Position numbers and translations under genes: made by a program
Notes under the pieces: model-generated
Told to the model about the DNA's origin: nothing
The model's input: the letters and a program-made list of their open reading frames with translations, nothing else
Databases searched by the model: none
Source: Anaerolineae bacterium
GTDB taxonomy: Bacteria > Chloroflexota > Anaerolineae > Anaerolineales > E44-bin32
Assembly (NCBI GenBank): GCA_030598885.1
Contig: JAUVOZ010000118.1
Location: 1-6,417, forward strand
Reading direction: 5' to 3'
Length of the DNA: 6,417 nt
Part shown: one piece after another, positions 1-5,270 of the stretch
Layout of the letters: every line of letters begins with the position of its first letter
Numbering within the stretch: the first letter of the stretch is position 1

Positions 1-132
1 AAGTTTAATGTTTCTGCGCTCTCGGTGCTGACCGTAAGCGACAGCTTGGTGACCGGTGAATTCTCGACAGCCGAGCAACGTGAAAGGGGTTTTACCCAGA
101 TGGCCGAAATCGCATTGAAGATTTCGTCTTAA
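1..132 (+). CDS. deoD: Purine nucleoside phosphorylase DeoD-type, 3' end (partial)
   Basis: This is the last 43 residues of a hexameric (DeoD-type) purine nucleoside phosphorylase, a cytosolic salvage enzyme that splits purine (deoxy)nucleosides with phosphate into base and (deoxy)ribose-1-phosphate. The reading frame is open from base 1 and stops at TAA. The visible tail carries the family signature LTVSDSLVTGE, followed by TAEQRERGF and a C-terminal helix (MAEIALKI). From memory of E. coli DeoD, the Asp in TVSD corresponds to the catalytic Asp204. The Arg 13 residues later (residues 14 and 27 of this fragment) corresponds to Arg217, and that spacing is preserved. The N-terminal part, including the phosphate- and ribose-binding regions, lies outside the window. 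The next gene starts over 300 bases later, so this gene probably ends its transcription unit. No strong terminator is visible immediately after the stop. Confidence 0.9.
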   Translation, partial: KFNVSALSVLTVSDSLVTGEFSTAEQRERGFTQMAEIALKISS

Positions 133-295
133 TCCGTTAGTTGGGAGTGTGTGTCTAGAACCAGCCAATTACATTCCGCGCTTGATTGGGTGAACTACAT
201 TGTGGGCATTCCAAATACTTGTGATGCTAGTACTGAACGCGCAATAGAAAACTCCATGTATGGCAATTCATAAATTAATCATGACTACTCAACCT

Positions 296-392
296 ACCCT
301 CCCGCAGGTTATGAATGAGCGTAATTTTTGTTTTGAATATGTGCTCGAGACTAGATTTTATGTCAAATCAACATCTAAACCTGCGGGAGGGT
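296..392. repeat. Perfect 15-bp inverted repeat with 67-nt AT-rich loop
   Basis: ACCCTCCCGCAGGTT at 296-310 is the exact reverse complement of AACCTGCGGGAGGGT at 378-392. A further AACC (291-294) can pair with GGTT (397-400) across a small internal loop, so the whole structure spans about 291-400. The arms are GC-rich in an AT-rich surrounding. There is no run of T right after the right arm, so it is not a classic intrinsic terminator. No target-site duplication is evident at either pair of possible ends. It could be a dispersed intergenic repeat, a small non-autonomous mobile element remnant, or an RNA hairpin closing a leader or 3' UTR. Confidence 0.75.
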
Positions 393-434
393 TAATGGTT
401 CCAGCATAGATTGTATACTTGATAATTACCGGCG

Positions 435-449
435 ATATGATCATCATAT
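435..449. promoter_or_regulatory. Operator-like palindrome upstream of the permease gene
   Basis: ATATGA (435-440) and TCATAT (444-449) form 6-bp inverted arms around a 3-nt centre, 24 nt before the ATG at 474. The size and position would suit a dimeric repressor site, but AT-rich palindromes of this length can arise by chance. No regulator gene lies in the window. Confidence 0.25.
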
Positions 450-488
450 TTGTACTTAGTGGGAGTAATAAGAATGAACAGAACGCAG

Positions 489-494
489 AAGGAG
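489..494 (+). promoter_or_regulatory. Ribosome binding site deciding the permease start at 504
   Basis: AAGGAG ends 9 nt before the ATG at 504. A second, weaker candidate, GGGAG at 461-465, lies 8 nt before an in-frame ATG at 474, so both starts are possible. The extra ten residues from 474 are hydrophilic and look more like leader sequence than protein. Confidence 0.5.
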
Positions 495-503
495 AGCAGG
501 TCC

Positions 504-995
504 ATGGATAAAACCACGCTGATCTTGGTCCTTATTTCTGCTATCTTGCTGGTGATTGCCTTCTTTCAAGGGCGAGACCTGCCCCTAGCTGGATTGATGG
601 TTGCCGGGCGTACCTTGTGGCGCAACCTGCCGGTATTATTACTCGGCTTTGTGATTGCAGGGTTAGTTCAGCTACTCGTTCCTAAAGAGCTGATTTCCCG
701 TTGGTTGGGTGCTCAATCTGGACCCAAGGGGATCCTGGTGGCTTGTGTGGCCGGCGGACTGGTACCCGGCTCACCATATGCTATTTTCCCTCTTGTGGCG
801 ACGTTCTATCAGGCAGGTGCTGGCCTTGGGGCGGTGGTCGGCTTTATCTCCGCCTGGTCATTGTGGTCGGTATCTCGTCTGCCTTTAGAGATGGCGTTAA
901 TTGATCCCAAGGCAGCTCTTGTTCGCTATGGTGTCACTTTCGTTGTTCCTCCGATTGCTGGTTTAATAGCTAATGCCGTTATGAGGCTGTTGTGA
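504..995 (+). CDS. Half-size DUF318/ArsP-like permease
   Basis: This is an integral membrane protein of 163 residues (173 if started at ATG 474). It has about five hydrophobic segments, near residues 4-21, 40-60, 74-99, 106-124 and 140-160. The WRNLPVLLLGFVIAG segment, the central glycine-rich AGGLVPGSPYAIFPL stretch (about 83-97) and the following AGAGLGAVVGFISAWSL helix resemble one repeat of the YraQ/ArsP (DUF318) permease family. Full-length members are about 300 residues with two such repeats. Well-known members have a Cys-x-Cys motif where this one has GSPYAIFP, and its only Cys (81) lies elsewhere. It would need to act as a homodimer or with a partner to equal a full permease. The substrate cannot be told. 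The gene ends 53 nt before the DDAH gene and could share its transcript. Family assignment is by recognition of pattern, not by alignment. Confidence 0.7.
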   Translation: MDKTTLILVLISAILLVIAFFQGRDLPLAGLMVAGRTLWRNLPVLLLGFVIAGLVQLLVPKELISRWLGAQSGPKGILVACVAGGLVPGSPYAIFPLVATFYQAGAGLGAVVGFISAWSLWSVSRLPLEMALIDPKAALVRYGVTFVVPPIAGLIANAVMRLL

Positions 996-1035
996 GATTG
1001 GTAGATAGCTAGGGATAAGGTAGTATCGACCTAGC

Positions 1036-1041
1036 CGGAGG
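1036..1041 (+). promoter_or_regulatory. Ribosome binding site supporting a TTG start for DDAH
   Basis: CGGAGG ends 7 nt before TTG 1049. No ATG or GTG nearby gives the conserved N-terminus. A 6-bp inverted repeat, GCTAGG (1008-1013) and CCTAGC (1030-1035), abuts this site and could fold to modulate access to it. Confidence 0.6.
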
Positions 1042-1048
1042 TATATAT

Positions 1049-1843
1049 TTGCTAGTTGCCATTACCCGCGAAGTTAGCCCAAGCATTAGTCAATGCGAAC
1101 TGACTCATATACCCCGGCAAGAAATTAATGTCGAGGTTGCTCGATCTCAACATCTTCAATACGAGAATGTGTTGAGGGATCTTGGATGTCAAGTTAGAAG
1201 GTTATCGGTTGAACCAAATCTGCCAGACTCGGTGTTTATCGAAGATACTGCGATCGTGTTGAATGAATTGGCAATCATTGCCCGGTCAGGGGTTGCATCC
1301 CGAAGGGAAGAAACGAGAAGTGTAGCTGAAGTTCTTAGGGGATATCGAACGATTTTTCAATTAACATCTCCAGGTACGCTAGATGGCGGGGATGTCCTTC
1401 AGATTGGAAGGACGTTATTTGTTGGCAATACAAGTCGGACAAATGAATCTGGTATCAAACAGTTGATTGATTTTATTTCCCCTTATGAATACAAGGTTGA
1501 GAAAGTTCAAGTAGAAGGATGCTTGCACCTTAAGTCAGCAGTTACTCTTGTGGGGGAAGAAACGCTACTTATCAATAGATCTTGGGTAGACACAAGGTCA
1601 TTGAGAGCAAAGGAATATATCGACATTGATCCGAGTGAACCATACGCTGCCAATGCGCTACTTGTTGGCAGTGAATTGGTTTATCCGACGATATTTCCTA
1701 AGACATTACGCCGATTGAAAGATAGGGATATCTCCGTAAGGGTTGTTGACGTTTCCGAGCTGCAGAAAGCTGAAGGTGCAGTGACATGCTGCAGCTTGAT
1801 ATTCGAAGAAAAGTGGCCGGATAATTCAAAGCAAATAACTTAG
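1049..1843 (+). CDS. ddaH: Dimethylarginine dimethylaminohydrolase (DDAH)
   Basis: The predicted cytosolic enzyme of 264 residues belongs to the guanidino-group-modifying (pentein) superfamily. DDAH hydrolyses asymmetric N-methylarginines to citrulline and methylamines. The sequence follows the DDAH pattern closely: DSVFIEDTAIV with Glu65-Asp66 for substrate guanidinium binding, SRREE (84-88), TLDGGDVL (110-117), FVGNTSRTN (124-132), the catalytic His160 in LHLKSA, EPYAANALLV (197-206), and AEGAVTCCSL with the nucleophilic Cys at 247 or 248 (the first Cys by comparison with human DDAH1). Length is normal and no key residue is missing, so the enzyme should be active. The start is TTG with a good upstream ribosome site. 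No arginine deiminase pathway genes are nearby. The alternatives, arginine deiminase or a peptidylarginine deiminase, fit less well because the TCCS ending and short length are DDAH-like. True substrate preference is an inference. Confidence 0.9.
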   Translation: MLVAITREVSPSISQCELTHIPRQEINVEVARSQHLQYENVLRDLGCQVRRLSVEPNLPDSVFIEDTAIVLNELAIIARSGVASRREETRSVAEVLRGYRTIFQLTSPGTLDGGDVLQIGRTLFVGNTSRTNESGIKQLIDFISPYEYKVEKVQVEGCLHLKSAVTLVGEETLLINRSWVDTRSLRAKEYIDIDPSEPYAANALLVGSELVYPTIFPKTLRRLKDRDISVRVVDVSELQKAEGAVTCCSLIFEEKWPDNSKQIT

Positions 1844-1900
1844 GACTTCGCAAATCAAGGTTGTTGGCTGGAATAGATCGGCTGAGGAAAGGAGATAAGA

Positions 1901-2362
1901 ATGGACCACCGGAAACTACTTCAACCGATGATCGGTCTGACATTGGCTGGTTTGGTCATGGTTGGTTGCGGGATCACTGCTGACACGCCACAGTCCATGC
2001 CAACTTCAATCTCGACGACACCGACACCAACCCACACACCTACATCAACGCTTTCGCCAACTTCGGAGGTAAAGTGTCCCATAAATTGCATGGCGGATTC
2101 TGTAGGTTGGGAGGTTGACTTCGAGTGTGAAGAGGAAGGGCAATCTGTTATAAAGAGCTATGAGGGTTATACCACTAGGTTCGAGGATAACGAACCATAT
2201 GTCCAGGGCGTTGTGGGATTTGAGTTTGGTACCTCAGGAAATGTGTATCGTGTTTCGGTTAACGTTGAGCCATGTCTTGAAAGTAATACCGGATACTGCA
2301 TTACAATTGAAGCAACGGGAGATATGTTAGGCAGTGAGCCAGTGACTTGCCAGAACTATTAG
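1901..2362 (+). CDS. Small Cys-rich lipoprotein, function unknown
   Basis: This protein of 153 residues has a lipoprotein signal peptide: basic n-region (HRK), hydrophobic core from about 10 to 21, and lipobox MVGC with Cys23 as the expected lipidated residue. A Thr/Ser/Pro-rich linker follows (about 29-56, with a TPTPTHTPTST core), of the type that spaces surface lipoproteins away from the membrane in Chloroflexota and similar bacteria. The remaining domain of about 95 residues holds six Cys (59, 63, 76, 125, 133, 150), an even number that could make three disulfides outside the cell. I recognise no family. The predicted content is mostly beta-strand (for example VQGVVGFEFGTSGNVYRVSVNV). The ribosome site AAAGGAG lies 6 nt before the ATG. 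Neighbours give no clue to its role. Confidence 0.8.
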   Translation: MDHRKLLQPMIGLTLAGLVMVGCGITADTPQSMPTSISTTPTPTHTPTSTLSPTSEVKCPINCMADSVGWEVDFECEEEGQSVIKSYEGYTTRFEDNEPYVQGVVGFEFGTSGNVYRVSVNVEPCLESNTGYCITIEATGDMLGSEPVTCQNY

Positions 2363-2398
2363 TTTTTATCACGATTGTGAAACCTACATAAATTAGAA

Positions 2399-2415
2399 AC
2401 CTCAAAATTAGAGGT
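2399..2415. other. Small hairpin in the lipoprotein-yjbQ gap
   Basis: ACCTC (2399-2403) and GAGGT (2411-2415) can form a 5-bp stem with a 7-nt loop. A short T run (2419-2421) follows after three bases. The stem is short and the T run brief, so this would be at best a weak terminator. The surrounding 100-nt gap also repeats AAATTAG three times and contains the palindrome CTTCAAGTTGAAG. Confidence 0.2.
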
Positions 2416-2462
2416 CGGTTTAAAATTAGCTTCAAGTTGAAGATTGGCAGCCAGGAGGGAAG

Positions 2463-2882
2463 ATGAAGAGCTATCGAAAGGAAATTTGGCAAAATGTTCC
2501 TGCGCGTCGAGCCTTTATCAACATCACTCCTCAAGTAGAGCAGTGCTTGGGCGAGAGTGGAATCGAGGAGGGATTAGTACTGGTAAACGCGATGCATATA
2601 ACCGCGTCGGTCTTCATCAATGATGATGAACGTGGTCTTCATCAGGACTATGATGATTGGCTGGAGGAGTTGGCTCCGCACGAACCTATCAATCGGTATC
2701 GACACAATCGCACCGGGGAGGATAACGGGGACGCGCATTTGAAGCGGCAGATCATGGGACGGGAAGTGGTCGTGGCGGTTACCGGCGGGAGGTTGGATTT
2801 CGGACCGTGGGAGCAGATCTTTTACGGCGAGTTCGACGGTAGACGCAGAAAGCGCTTATTAGTAAAGATCATAGGCGAGTAA
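2463..2882 (+). CDS. yjbQ: YjbQ / UPF0047 family protein
   Basis: This soluble protein of 139 residues is the usual length for the YjbQ (UPF0047, TIGR00149) family. The diagnostic blocks are NAMHITASVFINDDE (42-56), the His81 to His92 segment (HNRTGEDNGDAHLK) with His and Asn residues that line the family's putative metal or active site, and GGRLDFGPWEQIFYGEFDG (108-126) followed by a basic RRRKR. E. coli YjbQ has been linked to thiamine-phosphate synthase activity, and databases often name the family 'secondary thiamine-phosphate synthase'. The physiological function remains uncertain and no thiamine genes are seen here. The ribosome site AGGAGGG (2453-2459) is strong but unusually close, only about 3 nt before the ATG. 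The following membrane-protein gene begins 21 nt after this stop, suggesting co-transcription. Confidence 0.92.
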   Translation: MKSYRKEIWQNVPARRAFINITPQVEQCLGESGIEEGLVLVNAMHITASVFINDDERGLHQDYDDWLEELAPHEPINRYRHNRTGEDNGDAHLKRQIMGREVVVAVTGGRLDFGPWEQIFYGEFDGRRRKRLLVKIIGE

Positions 2883-2903
2883 AGGGATGGAAGAAAGACG
2901 TTG

Positions 2904-4499
2904 ATGGATGATTTGCACCGATACGATGGATCGATGAGCCACAAATCCCGGGGAACAATACCCTTGAGGGTAGAAGGGTTCTTGTTCAGGTATAGAGCTT
3001 ACATTCTTGTGTTGTTATGCGGATACTTCATAGCTGCACATTATTGGTTTACCGGTTTCAATACTTGGGATGGCCTGTCGTATCGTATTCCTCCGATCGT
3101 TGAATTTGTGCAGCATGGAGACTTAGGTGGCTGGAAGTTCAACTATCCCCCGGCTCAAAATTTCTATCCCTTCTTTGAATGGGTTCATGTTCCGTTTCTC
3201 AAATTACTCGGACTTCCCGGTCTCTACTTCAGCTTCTCCTTGACCCTGCTACCGCTGTCCGTCGCCTCGGTCTATCTTTTCGTCCGGGAGCTCACTGGAA
3301 ACCTGAGCTGGGCAACCTACAGCGCTTTGATCTACCTCGCCATCCCCTTTGTAAACACGCAACCCTTCTCTGGGTATATCGATTTCGCGGTGGTAGGAGC
3401 GCTAGCGTTCTTCCTCTATACCCTGTTGCGAGTCCTACGATCAAATCGGTCTTCGCTCCAGACATTAGGCGTTTTCTCTTTGGCGACGTTCCTATTCAGC
3501 ATGTCCCGTCAACATACACCCTACCTGGCAGCACTCCTCTTTGGCGTTCTTACGGTATGGTTTTTCGCTCCTTGGGACTGGAACTCACCGGAAAAGGAAC
3601 GGAAGGGGCGTCTTATTCGTCGACTACCAATCATCTTTGTTGCGTTCGCCATTGGCATCATGCCGGCTGCCATCCTTCACATAAGTAGATATCTTGAGTT
3701 TGGCAGCCCGATCTACCCCTTACAGTTTAGATTTTATGGAGGATTGATCTCGCCCACTTGGAACGAGATGCTCGTTAACTTTCGTCGCGGCTGGATGTGG
3801 CCTGGCGAATGGCCACGCGATTTCTTTGACAGCTATTTATTCGGAGCTGGTCTGTTCTTTTGGATGATGTGGGTAACACTCCCAGTCCTTGACCAAAACC
3901 TCGATCGCAATACCGGCTTTCTTCTCTTGCTTTTTGGGGCAATTGCGATCCTGGTCCGTGATTTCTGGCTACCGCGATATTCCATGACGCTCGTGCTTGC
4001 CGTAATCATATCCATTGCTGGAGCGTTATCCTGGTTAGCCTCAAAAGGCCCCTCATGGGCGTACATCATCCTTTTCTTGGCAGTCTTTGTCCACTTAGGG
4101 CGCCCGATCTATGATGCTTACAACATGACGCGAATGGGACACTGGTACACTCGAGTCAATATTTCCGAAAGTCCCTTGTTTATCGATGGCGAGGCAGCTC
4201 CCGGGGAATTTAAGCTCTACCCAGACCTTGACGCAGATTTCTTGATCGTCCATCCTGTGGACAACGAATTTTCGCTGCTTTTATATGGCCGGGAACTGTC
4301 AAATCGGATCGTTGGCGTGCTGGATCCAGCTGAAATCGAAGACATCTGTACTGTGACGGACAACGTGACATCCGATCGCCAAACCCTGATCGTTGATCAC
4401 AGAGGAAAATTGCAGAACCTGTCTATTCAATGCAAATGGGTTTGTGAATATCCTACTTCTGGGCGATGTCTGGCCGGGAGGCTCGTTAGTGAAGAGTAG
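2904..4499 (+). CDS. GT-C/GT39-like multi-pass membrane glycosyltransferase (putative)
   Basis: This 531-residue membrane protein has about ten hydrophobic segments between residues 30 and 400 and a hydrophilic C-terminal domain of about 130 residues. After the first helix comes a loop with TWDGLSYRIP, whose Asp56 sits where GT-C enzymes carry the catalytic Asp of the first external loop, then NYPPAQNFYP. Further on, FGSPIYPLQF (266-275) resembles the GNPxYPL motif of polyprenyl-phosphate-dependent glycosyltransferases of the PMT/ArnT-like (GT39) type. Such enzymes move a sugar from a lipid carrier to proteins or glycans on the outer face of the membrane. The donor and acceptor cannot be inferred. 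The C-terminal domain contains four Cys (482, 510, 514, 522). I chose ATG 2904 over the preceding TTG 2901; GGAAG at 2889-2893 is a modest ribosome site. A third in-frame start at 2934 lacks one. It is likely co-transcribed with yjbQ. Confidence 0.7.
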   Translation: MDDLHRYDGSMSHKSRGTIPLRVEGFLFRYRAYILVLLCGYFIAAHYWFTGFNTWDGLSYRIPPIVEFVQHGDLGGWKFNYPPAQNFYPFFEWVHVPFLKLLGLPGLYFSFSLTLLPLSVASVYLFVRELTGNLSWATYSALIYLAIPFVNTQPFSGYIDFAVVGALAFFLYTLLRVLRSNRSSLQTLGVFSLATFLFSMSRQHTPYLAALLFGVLTVWFFAPWDWNSPEKERKGRLIRRLPIIFVAFAIGIMPAAILHISRYLEFGSPIYPLQFRFYGGLISPTWNEMLVNFRRGWMWPGEWPRDFFDSYLFGAGLFFWMMWVTLPVLDQNLDRNTGFLLLLFGAIAILVRDFWLPRYSMTLVLAVIISIAGALSWLASKGPSWAYIILFLAVFVHLGRPIYDAYNMTRMGHWYTRVNISESPLFIDGEAAPGEFKLYPDLDADFLIVHPVDNEFSLLLYGRELSNRIVGVLDPAEIEDICTVTDNVTSDRQTLIVDHRGKLQNLSIQCKWVCEYPTSGRCLAGRLVSEE

Positions 4500-4597
4500 C
4501 TACACTTCGGACTGATGTAACCACACCAATCCTACGATCGCATCGAAGCCGTTTAATGAACTGCTCATTTTGATCGATGGAAATCAGGTGATGAAAT

Positions 4598-4601
4598 GGA
4601 G
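4598..4601 (+). promoter_or_regulatory. Ribosome binding site deciding the start of the deiodinase-like gene
   Basis: GGAG ends 7 nt before ATG 4609. In-frame TTG 4570 and ATG 4591 have no comparable site. Starting at 4609 puts the selenocysteine codon at position 63. Confidence 0.55.
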
Positions 4602-4608
4602 CGAAACA

Positions 4609-5238
4609 ATGCCTAATGTCGTTGATCTTCGGAGACGAGCACAAGCTTGGCAGAATCAGTTCGATGCTGTTGCGCCAAAGGAGGGGGATCTTGCTCCTGA
4701 TTTCGAGTTACTCGACGTGAACGGCGAGAACCTCGGCCGGATATCTGATTTCCGAGGTCGTAAGCCAATTGCGTTGATCTTCGGGAGCTACACTTGACCT
4801 CCGTTTGTCAAGGGGACTGTTAGTCTCCATGAACTTTACAAGCAGTATCATGACCAGGTTGAGTTCATAGTAATCTACATTCAGGAAGCTCATCCTGTGG
4901 ATGGATGGTGGCTAGGCAAGGGTATACCAGGACTGTTTTTGAAACTATCTGGATCGAAAGCTGCTATTGATATTATTGACCCTAAGACGATTGAGGAGAG
5001 ACGGGCGGTTGCCAGGCGATGCGAAGTGGCGTTGCAGTATGAAATACCGACATATGTGGACGAAATGGACGACAGGGTTAATAAAGCATATGCCGCTTGG
5101 CCGACTCGGTTATACCTCATTGGGTTGGACGGGCGCGTAGTATATGCTGGTGGATTGGGACCGTTTGGTTTCAAAACGGCGGAGCTTAAAGCAGCCGTCG
5201 AAGGTTATATTGGGGAAATGGATTACGCTACCGGCTGA
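4609..5238 (+). CDS. Iodothyronine-deiodinase-like selenoprotein (in-frame TGA read as Sec)
   Basis: Reading through the TGA at 4795-4797 gives one continuous 209-residue thioredoxin-fold protein. Residues 25-50 (EGDLAPDFELLDVNGENLG then ISDFRG) are a peroxiredoxin/redoxin-type N-terminus. KPIALIFGSYT-U63-PPF is the deiodinase active site, where vertebrate DIO1 has NFGSCT-U-PSF and, as I recall, bacterial homologues have Cys. Downstream, VEFIVIYIQEAHPVDGW matches the DIO segment around the essential His, and the distance Sec63 to His95 (32) equals human DIO1 Sec126 to His158. PTYVDEMDDRVNKAYAAWPTRLYLIGLDGRVVYAGGLGPFGF matches the DIO C-terminal half. Similarity on both sides in the same frame argues for recoding rather than a stop. 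Oddities: the DIO Cys two residues before Sec is Tyr61, the second DIO His (174) is not conserved, about 14 residues are inserted after residue 101, and Cys138 is the only Cys. Its reaction in bacteria is unknown; a thiol oxidoreductase or peroxidase is as likely as a dehalogenase. Confidence 0.85.
4795..4797 (+). other. In-frame UGA, selenocysteine codon (Sec63)
   Basis: The TGA lies exactly at the catalytic position of the deiodinase family (GSYT-U-PPF). The same frame stays open for 146 codons until a second TGA (5236-5238). Other genes here use TGA as a true terminator (993-995) and TGG for Trp, so a reassigned genetic code is unlikely. Confidence 0.82.
4808..4832 (+). promoter_or_regulatory. 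Candidate bacterial SECIS element
   Basis: GGGGACT (4812-4818) pairs with AGTCTCC (4822-4828), giving 7 bp with one G-U pair and a GUU apical loop at 4819-4821. After one A-A mismatch (4811, 4829), TCA (4808-4810) pairs with TGA (4830-4832), extending the stem by 3 bp. The loop G lies 21 nt after the UGA. Bacterial SECIS elements bind SelB from inside the coding region just downstream of the UGA and usually show a G at the start of a small apical loop about 16-37 nt away. The fit was judged by eye without folding energy. Confidence 0.7.
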
Positions 5239-5270
5239 CGCATCGCTGGTGCCATTTTGGAGATTAAATT

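Larger units (their letters stand above)
133..473. other. Long intergenic region without a recognisable gene
   Basis: I see no credible coding frame and no tRNA-like structure on either strand between the deoD stop and the permease. The stretch is AT-rich and contains two structured elements listed separately: a perfect 15-bp inverted repeat with a 67-nt loop (296-392) and a small palindrome (435-449) just before the permease start. A TATACT box at 414-419 could be a -10 element, but no convincing -35 hexamer sits at the proper distance. Confidence 0.6.

Noticed and set aside
993..995. Reassigned genetic code with UGA as an amino acid throughout
   Set aside because: TGA closes the permease gene, and the selenoprotein gene itself ends in TGA, both at sensible family lengths. 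Trp is encoded by TGG everywhere.
1698..1943. Reverse-strand ORF overlapping the DDAH 3' end, and other minus-strand ORFs (2301-2534, 3833-4069, 4890-5174, 6031-6267)
   Set aside because: They lie opposite well-supported genes or low-complexity gaps, have no recognisable motifs or ribosome sites, and look like chance open frames.
2399..2421. Intrinsic terminator after the lipoprotein gene
   Set aside because: The stem has only 5 bp and the T run only three bases, so it is kept as a weak hairpin rather than called a terminator.
3179..3688. 169-residue plus-strand ORF in another frame inside the membrane glycosyltransferase gene
   Set aside because: The composition is that of an out-of-frame shadow (no coherent hydrophobic pattern or motif), while the main frame shows GT-C features across the same bases.
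4500..4608. Promoter or terminator between the glycosyltransferase and the selenoprotein gene
   Set aside because: Only a 5-bp CTTCG/CGAAG complementarity is visible, with no T run, and no convincing -35/-10 pair could be found.
4570..4797. A separate 75-residue protein ending at the TGA, with a second ORF starting at GTG 4897
   Set aside because: Both pieces are in the same frame, the bases between them also encode deiodinase-like sequence (PPFV through YIQEAH), and no ribosome site precedes 4897. A single read-through gene explains all of it.
4795..4797. Pseudogene or sequencing error (Cys TGC/TGT changed to TGA)
   Set aside because: It cannot be fully excluded from sequence alone. However, the stop falls exactly on the family's Sec/Cys position, the rest of the frame is intact, and a SECIS-like hairpin follows at the right distance, so recoding is much more likely.
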